DNA of 39,801 nt from Gemmatimonadota bacterium (GCA_007121555.1 SKKH01000275.1:1-39801); one strand, 5' to 3'; numbered from the stretch's first letter, positions 25,182 through 34,158 are shown. Made by a program: numbers and translations. The notes: generated by a model not told the origin, from the sequence alone.

Positions 25182-26437
25182 GTTGAATGCCCCGCTCCGT
25201 GCGAACTCTGGTCCGGAGCGGTTGACGACCCCTCCCCGTGCGGGTCGTCGGGGAGGGCCGCCGCGTCAGCCGCCGGGAGCGGAGCGTCGCCCGGATCCAT
25301 CCCCAGTCGCCGCAGAAAGTGGGACGCCTCCGAATAGGGCGTCCCCTTCCCGGCTCCGATTCGGTCCAGCGCCCCGGCCAGCGCATCGTCCCCGCCAGCC
25401 AGTACCCGCCGAACTCTGCGCCGGGCCTCCCGGTCCAGAACCTCCCGGATGCGATCGGCCATCCGGTCCCGCCGTCGGGCCTCCAGCTCCCCCGACTCCA
25501 GGAGCCAGCTCCGGTGCTCGTCCACTGTGGCTCGCAGCACCTCCACCCCATCGCCGCTCTGCGCCATGGTGAGGAGGACTGGAGGCTCCCACGAGGGTAG
25601 GGAGTCCTGGGCATCATCTCCGTCCGGCCCTCCCTCCTCCTCGTCCTGCCCGCCCGTCACCGGCTCGGGACTCACGGCGGCTCCGTGGTGACCGTGATGC
25701 CCGGCAGCCCCTGCGGCCTTTCCGGTCCGGAGCTTCAGGGCCATCCGAATCTCCCGGACGAGTCGATCGGCCCCGGGCCGGTCCGCCTTGTTTACCACGA
25801 AGATGTCGGCGATCTCCATGAGACCGGCCTTCATGGCCTGAATCCCGTCCCCAGACTCCGGGGTCAGCACCACCACCACCGTATCGGCGGCTCGGGTCAC
25901 CTCCAGTTCGGTCTGCCCCACCCCCACCGTCTCGATGAGGATCCGGGGGAACCCGTAGGCATCCATGACGTCCACCACCTCCTTCGTGGTGGTCGCCAGC
26001 CCCCCCAGGGACCCCCTGGAGGCCATGGAGCGGATGAAGATCCCCGGATCGGTGGCAAGGTCGTTCATCCGGATCCGGTCACCCAGAAGCGCCCCCCCCG
26101 AGTAGGGTGAGGTGGGATCCACCGCGACGATCCCCACCTCCTCGTTCGCATCCCGGCAGAGGTGAGCGAACGCCGAGACCAGGGAAGACTTCCCTGCCCC
26201 TGGAGGGCCGGTGATCCCCACCCGCGCCCCGCCGGACCGCCCTCGAATCAGGAGGGCGTGGAGGAGGGCCTGAAAGTCGGCTCGTTCGTTCTCGACCACC
26301 GTGATTGCCCGGGCCAGGGCGATTCTCCGGTGCTCGAGCATGCCGTGAAGGAGCTCGTCCAGGTGCGGGGGTAGAGACACCGGCACCTCCGAATCTGGGG
26401 AAGAAGCACGTCGGCTCCTGGAATCCAATACGCTCAT
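25178..26437 (-). CDS. meaB: MeaB/ArgK-type GTPase, acyl-CoA mutase chaperone
   Basis: This SIMIBI-class G3E GTPase protects and loads adenosylcobalamin-dependent acyl-CoA mutases. The sequence has Walker A GPPGAGKS (77-84), VDPTSPYSGGALLGDR (switch region), ETVGVGQ (G3, 169-175) and NKADRPGA (G4, 216-223). At 419 residues it is about 90 longer than typical MeaB. About 40 extra residues (240-283) between G4 and the next conserved block begin with HHGHHG and continue as an acidic, Gly-rich run. The C-terminus adds a second polar tail. The partner mutase is the large subunit two genes downstream. It lies 66 nt after the UbiB-like gene and overlaps the BtuB-like gene by 4 nt. Confidence 0.93.
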   Translation of the reverse strand: MSVLDSRSRRASSPDSEVPVSLPPHLDELLHGMLEHRRIALARAITVVENERADFQALLHALLIRGRSGGARVGITGPPGAGKSSLVSAFAHLCRDANEEVGIVAVDPTSPYSGGALLGDRIRMNDLATDPGIFIRSMASRGSLGGLATTTKEVVDVMDAYGFPRILIETVGVGQTELEVTRAADTVVVVLTPESGDGIQAMKAGLMEIADIFVVNKADRPGADRLVREIRMALKLRTGKAAGAAGHHGHHGAAVSPEPVTGGQDEEEGGPDGDDAQDSLPSWEPPVLLTMAQSGDGVEVLRATVDEHRSWLLESGELEARRRDRMADRIREVLDREARRRVRRVLAGGDDALAGALDRIGAGKGTPYSEASHFLRRLGMDPGDAPLPAADAAALPDDPHGEGSSTAPDQSSHGAGHST

Positions 26438-26503
26438 GAGTTCGCCGCGGTCGTGGTAGCGGGGCCGCTGGTTCCGGCGCCCCGTGCCTGAAGTCGTGGT
26501 CGC

Positions 26504-28159
26504 CTACTTGGGCGGGGGCCGAATGCCCCGGGCGTGCCGGAGAGGGTTCTCCAGCAGGTGGGTAGGCACCAGGAGGGTGAAGAGAAACATGATCAGGGCC
26601 GCCAGGAGCCCGGCGGCAAGAAGCCACAGGTTTCCGACGGCAATGTAGAGGATGGCCGAGATGAGGGCGGTCGCCGTGGCGAACACCGAGAGAAGCAGCC
26701 GGCGGGCCTGAAGGTGGAGGAACCGCTCCTGGGACTGGGCATCCCGAGGATGGACCCGGATCCGGAGTTCCTCCCGCTCGACTCGGGTCAGGAGGTCCCG
26801 GATGGAGCGGAGACTCGAGACCGCTTCGGTCATGGCATCCCGAGCCATGGTGAAGGGCTCACGCGCCGTCTCCTTCATGATCCGGGAGCGGTGGGATCCG
26901 ATGACCCGGCGGATCAGGAAGAGTCCGTTGAAATCAGGGTCGTATCGGAAGCCGATCCCCTCGAGGAGGACGGCCGCACGGAAGAAGTAGACGAGCTCCT
27001 GGGGAAGCAGGAGGGGCCAGGTATAGAAGGTGTCCCACACCTCCTGCATGATCTCCTGCACCCGCTCCCGATGGGAGGTGCGAGCCCGCTCCATGATCCG
27101 CATCACCTCGGTGGCAGCCTCCCGGATGTCCCCCCGGGCCACCTCGGGAGAGACCATCCCCAGCCGGTACATCCCGTTGATCATCCCGTCCAGATCCTCC
27201 CGCTCCACCGCCAACGCCACGGACAAAATGCTGTCCCGGGTCCACCTGGGCACCTCGAGCGCCATTCCCCAGTCCAGCACCACGATGTTCCCTTCGGCGT
27301 CCACGAGCAGGTTGCCCGGGTGGGGATCGGCATGGAGGAATCCGTCCAGCATCATCATCCTGAGGTACAGCCCTGCGAGACGCTCCAGTACATCTTCGAA
27401 GTCCAGCTCTCCGGAGGCGAATCGTTCGTGGAGGCGATCCACCTTGGTCCCCTTGAGGTACTCCATGACCAGGACCCGTCGGGAGGAAACCTCGGGCACC
27501 ACGAGGGGCGCCCGGACCCGAGCGTCGCCCCTGAACGCCTTCCGGAATCGCTCCATGTTCTCAGCCTCCCGTCGGAAGTCCATCTCCTCCCGGACCCGGA
27601 CCGAGAATTCGCGCACGACGTTGGTGATCCCGCGCACGTGGTGGTTGGGGAAGAGGATGTTGACCCAGAAGAGAATCCGGAAGGAGAGGTCCAGGTCCAG
27701 GGCCACCATGTCCTCGACCCCGGGGCGGAGGACCTTCACCGCTACCTCCTGACCCCTGTAGCGGGCCCGATGCACCTGACCCAGAGAAGCCGCCGCCATG
27801 GGCTCGTCCCGGAACTCCTCGAACACTTCGCTCACCGGCCGGCCGAGTTCCGACTCCACCACACCCCGAGCGGCGGCTGCGGTGATGGGGGGGACCTGAT
27901 CCTGAAGAGTGCTGATGGCGGAAAGATAGGGCTCGGGCACCAGATCGGCCCGGGCGCTGAAGATCTGCGCCAGCTTGATGAAGGTGGGGCCCAGGTCGGC
28001 AATGGCTGCGGACAGGCGATCCGCCCTTTTCTGGTGCTGCTCCCCGGTCCTGCGAGCCGGAGAGCCGATCAGGATGAACCGGCGCCGATCTCGGAGAAAC
28101 GCGAATAGAAAAGGAAAGAGCCGCAGGAGGATCCGGATTCCCCGGAACACCCGATTCAA
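26504..28159 (-). CDS. ABC1/UbiB/AarF-family atypical kinase, membrane-anchored
   Basis: This 551-residue UbiB-like protein is probably an ATPase supporting isoprenoid quinone biosynthesis or lipid handling. The family's KxGQ motif appears as KLAQ in PTFIKLAQIFSARADL, so Gly is Ala. The Ala-rich loop is MAAASLGQVHRA and the VAIK-like lysine is in VAVKVLRPG. HADPHPGNLLV is the catalytic loop, and DWG replaces DFG. Two hydrophobic helices close the C-terminus, and a basic hydrophobic stretch opens the N-terminus. The TTG start is convincing: AGGAGG lies 5 nt upstream and the TTGA overlap with the ybeY stop is 4 nt. No ubi or men gene is in the window. Confidence 0.92.
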   Translation of the reverse strand: MNRVFRGIRILLRLFPFLFAFLRDRRRFILIGSPARRTGEQHQKRADRLSAAIADLGPTFIKLAQIFSARADLVPEPYLSAISTLQDQVPPITAAAARGVVESELGRPVSEVFEEFRDEPMAAASLGQVHRARYRGQEVAVKVLRPGVEDMVALDLDLSFRILFWVNILFPNHHVRGITNVVREFSVRVREEMDFRREAENMERFRKAFRGDARVRAPLVVPEVSSRRVLVMEYLKGTKVDRLHERFASGELDFEDVLERLAGLYLRMMMLDGFLHADPHPGNLLVDAEGNIVVLDWGMALEVPRWTRDSILSVALAVEREDLDGMINGMYRLGMVSPEVARGDIREAATEVMRIMERARTSHRERVQEIMQEVWDTFYTWPLLLPQELVYFFRAAVLLEGIGFRYDPDFNGLFLIRRVIGSHRSRIMKETAREPFTMARDAMTEAVSSLRSIRDLLTRVEREELRIRVHPRDAQSQERFLHLQARRLLLSVFATATALISAILYIAVGNLWLLAAGLLAALIMFLFTLLVPTHLLENPLRHARGIRPPPK

Positions 28160-28614
28160 GAATCCTCCTCTGGAGCTGCGAACACCGCCTGAACCAGCTC
28201 TTCCTGGAGACGATAGAGTCGACTGTCCTTCCGCTCCTCAGGCGCCTCCGGATGGTCGTGTCCGAGAACGTGGAGCAGGCCGTGGAGGACCAGGCGAACC
28301 AGTTCCTCCTCCTGGGAGACCCCTTCCCTGCGAGCCTGCCGTCGTGCCTGTTCGAACCCCACGTAGATATCGCCGTGGGGCGCTTCTCCCTCGTCGTGAA
28401 GAGCGAAGGAGAGGACATCCGGAATCCAGTCGTGATCCAGATAATCCCGATTCAGCTCCCGGATGGCCTCGTCGCCGAGAAAGGTGATGGACATCTCCCC
28501 TTCTCCCACGCCCTCCCGGACCAGGGCCAGACGCACGGCTCGCTCCAGAAGGGCATGAGGAAGCTCAGCTCCGTCGGGTGCGCTCAGATGAAGCAAAGTG
28601 GATGCACCGGTCAT
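28156..28614 (-). CDS. ybeY: endoribonuclease YbeY (rRNA maturation factor)
   Basis: This 152-residue metalloprotein acts in 16S rRNA 3'-end processing and ribosome quality control. The zinc signature H-x3-H-x5-H is present as HGLLHVLGHDH. The conserved TDVLSFAL-like strand appears as PDVLSFALHDEG, followed by GDIYVGFE. Length is normal. The start overlaps the upstream HD-protein stop by 4 nt (ATGA) and its own stop overlaps the kinase gene's TTG. The order phoH, HD phosphodiesterase, ybeY is widely conserved. Confidence 0.97.
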   Translation of the reverse strand: MTGASTLLHLSAPDGAELPHALLERAVRLALVREGVGEGEMSITFLGDEAIRELNRDYLDHDWIPDVLSFALHDEGEAPHGDIYVGFEQARRQARREGVSQEEELVRLVLHGLLHVLGHDHPEAPEERKDSRLYRLQEELVQAVFAAPEEDS

Positions 28615-31055
28615 CCGCCACCCCCGGACCCGTCGGGATCGGGGGTGGCCGCTTCGGTCCTGGCAGTGGCCGGCGTGCTGGGGCTCCTGCTCTTCGGGGC
28701 GGTCGATCCCTCGATGGGTGCCGATGCCCGGTCCTCCGGAGAGGAGGCGCCATCGACGGAGTCACCGTCGCGCCCTGCGGCGGGGGTTCTCTCCTCTGGC
28801 AAGGGAGACGCGTCGGGGGGAGCGCCCGTCAGATGCCGGGTGGAAGGATAGTCGATCCGGTGGTGGTAGAGACCGGCGAGGACCTTCACGAACTGCTCCT
28901 TGATGATCCCCACCTCCCTGAGGGTGAGGGGGGCCTCGTCGAGTTGGTTCGCCTGGATCTTGCCCTCGACGATGTTGTCGATCAGGTCCCTGACCCGTTC
29001 GGGAGTGGGTTCCTGAAGTGTACGGGTGGCCGATTCGACCGAGTCGGCCAGCATCACGATGGCGGTTTCACGGCTCTGGGGCTTGGGCCCCGGATAGCGG
29101 TAGGACTCCGCGTCGACCTCTTCATCCTCGCCCGCCTCCGTGCGGGCTCGATCCAGAAAGTAGGCGATCTCCTGGGTTCCGTGATGTTCGGGAATGAAGT
29201 CCATCAGGACATCGGGAAGCTTGGCCTCCCTGGCCAGGCGCATCCCCTCGGTCACGTGCTCACGGACCACCGCTGCCGAGGTGGCGGGCTTCAGTTTGTC
29301 GTGGGGATTGCGTCCCCCGGGCTGATTCTCGATGAAGTAGTGGGGTTTGAGCATCTTGCCCACGTCATGGTAGTAGACCCCCACACGACAGAGGAGTCCG
29401 TTCGCGCCGATAGCGTTGGCGGCCGCCTCCGAGAGGTTGGCCACGTTGATCGTATGTGCATAGGTGCCCGGGGCCTCCATGGAGAGCCTTTTCAGGAGGG
29501 GCCGGTTGGGGTCCGCCCACTCCAGGAGGGTCTGATCGGTCGTGATCCGTGTGAACCACTCGAAGACCGGGAGGAAGCCCATGGCCAGGATGGCACTCAC
29601 CACGGCATTTCCTCCAGCCCAGGCCAGCGCCAGGGCAACCCCTCCGGCGTCCCGGCCCGTCACGAGCCCCAGCGACCCGATGGCCGCCAGATAGACCGCG
29701 GCGATGATGGCGATGAAGATCCAGGTCTGGGCCCGCCTTCGCACGGCTCGAACCGAGAGCGCACCCGCGGCTCCTCCGAGGAAGACCGGAACCCACGCGT
29801 ACACGCTCTGGAACGGGAGCTGGATTCCGACCAGAACCGTCAACACTCCCACGAGGATCAACGCCAACCGACCATCCCAGAGAACCGCCACCGCCAGCGA
29901 AACGAAGGCGATGGGAAGTACCTCAGGGGGGAGTGCGTTGGCCGCAACGATTCCCGCCGACCCCGCGAAGGCGAGGATCAACGCCGACTGGAGAAGGACC
30001 CAGCGGAAGTTGTGGTACACCTCGCCCCGGAAGAAATAAAGGAGGATCCCAAAGACTCCGAGGATCAGGAGGTTCAGCGCCACACTGCCGAAGAAGGGGA
30101 GGAACTGGAAGCCCCGGTCTTCGAGTTGACCCGCCGTTCGCAGCGCCTCTTCATACGCCGCAAGGCGCTCGACTTCGGTCTCGCCGATCTGCTGGTTCGC
30201 CCGAACGACCGCCTCGCCCTGGAGCACTGTGGACCGATTGGTGGGAACTGCACGTCGGGCCGCATCCCGATCCAGCTCGGTCATCTCGGCGTCGTAGCGG
30301 AGGGTCGTGTTCATGAACCGGATGAGCGTCAGGCGGAGGAGTTCGTCCAGGTCTGATCCCGCGGTGCCCGGAAGCATGCCCGCCACCCGCTGGTAGAAAT
30401 CCGATGCTGTCAGCACCGAGTCCCGGGAGACATATCTCTCCTCACCCTCGGAGTCCACCACCAGAAGCCTTCCCCCTGGAGAGGTCTCGGCACGGTCGGC
30501 CTCATCCAGGACCCCCTGGGGAAGGAGTTCATTCACGGCTCGGAGGGTGGTCTGCCGCAACAGGACTCGCGAATCGTCCCGGAGCAGAAGCTCCCGCTGG
30601 CCCGCCGAGGCCGCGATGCCGAGATCCGAGAGGTTCCGGGAGAGCGCGGCGTGGGGATCGTTGGCCTCGGACGCCGATGCCGCCCGGTCGAAGAAGTCCT
30701 CCAGCGATCTGGCCATCTCGTCGATGGCTTCGGTCTCGAGCCGGAAGGTGGGAGGAACGGAGGCCGCCGCGGCGCTCCGCTCCCGCTCCAACTCATCAGG
30801 GTTCTTGGGAACCCCGAAGGTGAGCGAGGCGATGACATCGTCCTCGGCCACCATTCCGACCTGATACCGTCCCATCTCCGGCCCCGGATCAGGCGGGAAG
30901 AGGAGGGTCACGGCCAGTGCCAGGAAGAGCAGCAGGCCCATGCGTGCGCCATGATGGAGCGCACCGTCCGGCCACCTCCGCCCGGGCGGACGTGAGAGTT
31001 TGGCCAGAGGGGTCTGATCCCCGTTCCCCCGCCCCCCACCTGAAGTGACCGTCAC
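28611..31055 (-). CDS. 7TM HD-domain phosphodiesterase, PgpH/YqfF-like
   Basis: This 814-residue membrane protein matches PgpH, which hydrolyses cyclic di-AMP. A first TM helix (about 39-53) is followed by a large extracytoplasmic 7TMR-HDED region (about 60-315). Seven TM helices lie between about 320 and 497, and the cytoplasmic HD domain follows. HD residues include H534 (TYAHTINVAN), H563-D564 (YYHDVGK), H600 and H624-H625 (PEHHGTQE). The last 60-70 residues form an unusual Pro/Ser/Asp/Glu-rich tail. The GTG start directly follows the phoH TAG. Its presence suggests c-di-AMP signalling, though no diadenylate cyclase is in the window. Confidence 0.93.
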   Translation of the reverse strand: MTVTSGGGRGNGDQTPLAKLSRPPGRRWPDGALHHGARMGLLLFLALAVTLLFPPDPGPEMGRYQVGMVAEDDVIASLTFGVPKNPDELERERSAAAASVPPTFRLETEAIDEMARSLEDFFDRAASASEANDPHAALSRNLSDLGIAASAGQRELLLRDDSRVLLRQTTLRAVNELLPQGVLDEADRAETSPGGRLLVVDSEGEERYVSRDSVLTASDFYQRVAGMLPGTAGSDLDELLRLTLIRFMNTTLRYDAEMTELDRDAARRAVPTNRSTVLQGEAVVRANQQIGETEVERLAAYEEALRTAGQLEDRGFQFLPFFGSVALNLLILGVFGILLYFFRGEVYHNFRWVLLQSALILAFAGSAGIVAANALPPEVLPIAFVSLAVAVLWDGRLALILVGVLTVLVGIQLPFQSVYAWVPVFLGGAAGALSVRAVRRRAQTWIFIAIIAAVYLAAIGSLGLVTGRDAGGVALALAWAGGNAVVSAILAMGFLPVFEWFTRITTDQTLLEWADPNRPLLKRLSMEAPGTYAHTINVANLSEAAANAIGANGLLCRVGVYYHDVGKMLKPHYFIENQPGGRNPHDKLKPATSAAVVREHVTEGMRLAREAKLPDVLMDFIPEHHGTQEIAYFLDRARTEAGEDEEVDAESYRYPGPKPQSRETAIVMLADSVESATRTLQEPTPERVRDLIDNIVEGKIQANQLDEAPLTLREVGIIKEQFVKVLAGLYHHRIDYPSTRHLTGAPPDASPLPEERTPAAGRDGDSVDGASSPEDRASAPIEGSTAPKSRSPSTPATARTEAATPDPDGSGGGG

Positions 31056-32042
31056 CTAGAGATCCTCGTCCAACCGGTCGGCGTCCGCATACGCTCGTAT
31101 GATGTCCTTCACCAACCTGTGGCGAACCACGTCCGCCCCGTCCAGGTAGATGAAGGAGATCCCGTCGATCCCCGTGAGGATCTGCTCGACCTGGAGGAGG
31201 CCCGAACCCTCGGCTCTCGGAAGATCGATCTGGGTCTTGTCACCGGTGATGACGACCTGGGAGTTCAGACCGAGTCGAGTCAGGAACATCTTCATCTGGG
31301 CCGCCGTCGCGTTCTGGGCCTCGTCCAGGATCACGAACGCGTCGGAAAGGGTTCGGCCTCGCATGTAGGCCAGGGGCGCGATCTCTATGGTCCGGTCCTC
31401 CAGAGCTCGAGCGACCCGGTCGGCGGGAATCATGTCCTCGAGCGAATCATACAGAGGGCGGAGGTACGGATCGACCTTCTCCTGCAGGTCCCCCGGTAGG
31501 AACCCGAGATTCTCGCCCGCCTCCACGGCAGGGCGGGCCAGGATGATCCGACGCACGCGCTTCCGGTAGAGGGCATCGACCGCGGCGGCCACCGCCAGGT
31601 AGGTCTTCCCCGTGCCGGCCGGTCCGATACCAATCACGATGTCGTGGTCCCGGATCGCCTCCAGATAACTGGCCTGGCCCGGAGAGCGGGGCGTGATCAC
31701 CTTCCGTGTGCCGGGAAGCGCGATCCGAAGCTCCTCTCCCGTCTCCACCGTGAGGCTTCCGCCCTTCCTCTCGAACTGCTCGGCGAACCGGGCCACATCC
31801 CCGGAATCGAAGGGGGCCCGCATTCGGGCCAATTCCACCAGGTGCTGCAGCACTGGGACGGCCTGCTCCAGCCGTTCCACCTCACCGGACAGGATCAGGT
31901 GGTCACCCCGAAGCACGACCCGAATCCCATAGCGGCGAGCCAGCTCCTGCATGTTGGCGTCGTTCACCCCGGCCAGGAGGAGCTGATCGGCCCCTTCTGC
32001 GCTCAATCGATGCTCTACGATGGTACCGCTCGTTTCCGTCAT
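31056..32042 (-). CDS. PhoH-like ATPase (PhoH/PhoL)
   Basis: This 328-residue P-loop ATPase of the PhoH/PhoL family is implicated in RNA metabolism alongside YbeY. A KH-like N-terminal part (1-80) precedes Walker A GPAGTGKT (140-147), RPAVEAGENLGFLPG, Walker B FVILDEAQN (236-244) and ITGDKTQIDLPR. I start at the ATG at 32042, after GGGGGAG; the reading open to 32150 adds 36 Pro/Gly-rich residues that do not fit the family. It leads a tight set with the HD phosphodiesterase, ybeY and the UbiB-like kinase, and lies 109 nt after aspS. Confidence 0.95.
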   Translation of the reverse strand: MTETSGTIVEHRLSAEGADQLLLAGVNDANMQELARRYGIRVVLRGDHLILSGEVERLEQAVPVLQHLVELARMRAPFDSGDVARFAEQFERKGGSLTVETGEELRIALPGTRKVITPRSPGQASYLEAIRDHDIVIGIGPAGTGKTYLAVAAAVDALYRKRVRRIILARPAVEAGENLGFLPGDLQEKVDPYLRPLYDSLEDMIPADRVARALEDRTIEIAPLAYMRGRTLSDAFVILDEAQNATAAQMKMFLTRLGLNSQVVITGDKTQIDLPRAEGSGLLQVEQILTGIDGISFIYLDGADVVRHRLVKDIIRAYADADRLDEDL

Positions 32043-32151
32043 GCTCCCCCGTACCCCGAACTCGGGATCGAAGATGGTTCCCGGAAATGTTCCCGGGTCC
32101 GGCAAAGTCCCCGATGTGGGACTGGGCCGAATCGTTGGCCCTCCACTCAAG

Positions 32152-34020
32152 CTACCCGTCGTCCCCCCGGTCCGTGCCCGAGCTTCGCGGCTCGATCCGG
32201 AGGCGAAGCTCCCGAAGGTCCTCGGAGTCGACGGGGGCTGGTGCTCCCTCGAACAGCGCCCGGGCCGCCGTGGTCTTGGGGAAGGCGATCACATCTCGCA
32301 GGCTCGGGACCCCCAGGAAGTCCTTCACCATCCGGTCCATTCCCAGGGCGATCCCCCCGTGGGGCGGTGCCCCCGAGGCCAGAGCCTCCAGGAGAAACCC
32401 GAACTTCCGATCGATCTCCTGGTCGTCCAGTCCGAGGATCCCCAGCACGCGGCGTTGCAACGCCGGGTCGTGGATCCGAAGGCTCCCCGATCCCAACTCC
32501 GATCCGTTGTATACTAGATCGTATGCAATGCCTCGAACGGACAATGGGTCCTCTCCCAGTCGGTGGACGTCCTCGGGATGGGGGAGCACGAACGGGTGGT
32601 GGTTGGCCCACACCTTTCCATCTTCCTCTTCGAAGAGGGGGAAATCCAGCACCCAGAGCCAGGCATGATCTCGAACGCGAGCAAGCTCCATGGCCCCAAT
32701 CACGGCAGATCGCGTGGCGGAAAGGGCCGGAGAGGTCACGCGATCCGGTCCGGCTGCAGCCAGGAGAAGGTCGCCTTCACGGGCGTCCAGGGCGTCCCAG
32801 TGCCCTTCCTCGAGCCAACGGGAGAGGGGGCCGCTCCCGCCATCGTCCGTCCGTTTCGCCCAGAGCAGGCCGGGGGCGCCGGCAGCCCGAGCCGAGCCTT
32901 CGATCTCCTCGATCTCCCGGCGAGACAGGGACGCCCCATCCGGGATGCGGAAGCCCCGGATCCGACCCCCCTTGGCCACGGCCCCCTTCAGAATGTTCGA
33001 ATCGGCCGACCCCAGGACCTCGGTCCAGTCCTCGACCTCCAGCTCCCAGCGAAGATCCGGACGGTCTGAGCCGAATCGATCCATTGCCTCGGTCCAGGAC
33101 ATCCGCATGAAGGGGGGAGTCGCCTCGATCCCCGCCACCGGAGCCAGGGCGGCCATGAGTCCCTCGATCCACTCCAGAATGTCCTCGGCGCTCACGAAGG
33201 CCGCTTCCAGATCGATCTGGGTGAACTCCGGCTGCCGGTCGGCCCGAAGGTCCTCATCTCTGAAGCAACGGGCGATCTGCATATACCGATCGAAGCCCGA
33301 GGCCATGAGAATCTGCTTGTAGATCTGCGGACTCTGGGGGAGAGCGTAGAACTCCCCGGAATGCACGCGACTCGGAACCAGGTAGTCCCGGGCGCCCTCG
33401 GGAGTGGGCTTGGTCAGGATCGGGGTCTCGACCTCCAGGAATCCCAGACGGTCGAAGTAGTTGCGGGTCGTGAGGATGAGGCTGTGACGAAGCGCCAGGT
33501 TTTCCTGCAACTCGAACCGACGGAGGTCCAGGTTCCGATGCCGCAGCCGCAGCTCCTCCGCAGGGAGCTCGTCCTCCGGTCCTCGATAGACCGGAATGAC
33601 TGGAGTCACGGCTCCGTTGAGAAGCTCCAGCTCCCGGACTCGGAACTCCACCTCACCTGTGGGAAGATCCGGATTTCGCGCATCTTCGGGACGCAGGCAC
33701 ACCTCACCGGTTACGCGGACCACGTCCTCGGCGCCCAGGCGATGGGCCAGCTCCAGTGAGGCCGCTTCGGTCCAGTCGGGACCCACGGAGACCTGCACCA
33801 GCCCACTGCGATCCCGCAGATCCACGAAGAGCAGACCACCCAGGTCGCGGCGGCGGTGGACCCAGCCGGCGAGGGTCTCCTGCCGCCCGACGTCCTCCCG
33901 ATCCAGGTCTCCCACCATCCGGCTTCTCATGCGGGTCCGGGCCGGCGCCGAGGTGCGCTCCACCGGATCGACCTCGCCGGTCGATGAGGCTTCTGAATCT
34001 TCGATGTCCTGAGTTCGCAT
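32152..34020 (-). CDS. aspS: aspartyl-tRNA synthetase
   Basis: This 622-residue class II synthetase charges tRNA-Asp. The OB-fold anticodon domain contains LAGWVHRRRDLGGLLFVDLR. Motif 2 is FRDEDLRADRQPEFTQIDLE. The bacterial GAD insertion follows (roughly 315-450), and motif 3 is GIALGMDRMVKDFL. The anticodon-loop position that is His in characterised non-discriminating bacterial enzymes is Leu here (RRDLGG), which favours a tRNA-Asp-specific enzyme. The ATG at 34020 has GGAG 4 nt upstream. It adds about 30 polar residues before the conserved fold, so a start at MRSRMVGDLD is an alternative. It diverges from rlmN across 138 nt. Confidence 0.96.
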   Translation of the reverse strand: MRTQDIEDSEASSTGEVDPVERTSAPARTRMRSRMVGDLDREDVGRQETLAGWVHRRRDLGGLLFVDLRDRSGLVQVSVGPDWTEAASLELAHRLGAEDVVRVTGEVCLRPEDARNPDLPTGEVEFRVRELELLNGAVTPVIPVYRGPEDELPAEELRLRHRNLDLRRFELQENLALRHSLILTTRNYFDRLGFLEVETPILTKPTPEGARDYLVPSRVHSGEFYALPQSPQIYKQILMASGFDRYMQIARCFRDEDLRADRQPEFTQIDLEAAFVSAEDILEWIEGLMAALAPVAGIEATPPFMRMSWTEAMDRFGSDRPDLRWELEVEDWTEVLGSADSNILKGAVAKGGRIRGFRIPDGASLSRREIEEIEGSARAAGAPGLLWAKRTDDGGSGPLSRWLEEGHWDALDAREGDLLLAAAGPDRVTSPALSATRSAVIGAMELARVRDHAWLWVLDFPLFEEEDGKVWANHHPFVLPHPEDVHRLGEDPLSVRGIAYDLVYNGSELGSGSLRIHDPALQRRVLGILGLDDQEIDRKFGFLLEALASGAPPHGGIALGMDRMVKDFLGVPSLRDVIAFPKTTAARALFEGAPAPVDSEDLRELRLRIEPRSSGTDRGDDG

Positions 34021-34158
34021 ACGTCTCCGATCTGTTCGGTCGCCGGGTGGCCCGGGCCGAGAGGGTGGGGGCTTGAAAGGGACCTTCCTCCGATGCCTGT
34101 GGTGTAACGATCACCTGCCCCGACCGGACTCCACAGCCTGGGGAAAGGGGCTAAGTTA

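Noticed and set aside
21360-30356. Plus-strand frames of 524-592 codons antisense to the mutase, receptor, kinase and HD-protein genes
   Set aside because: All lie opposite strongly supported genes and share the same antisense composition bias.
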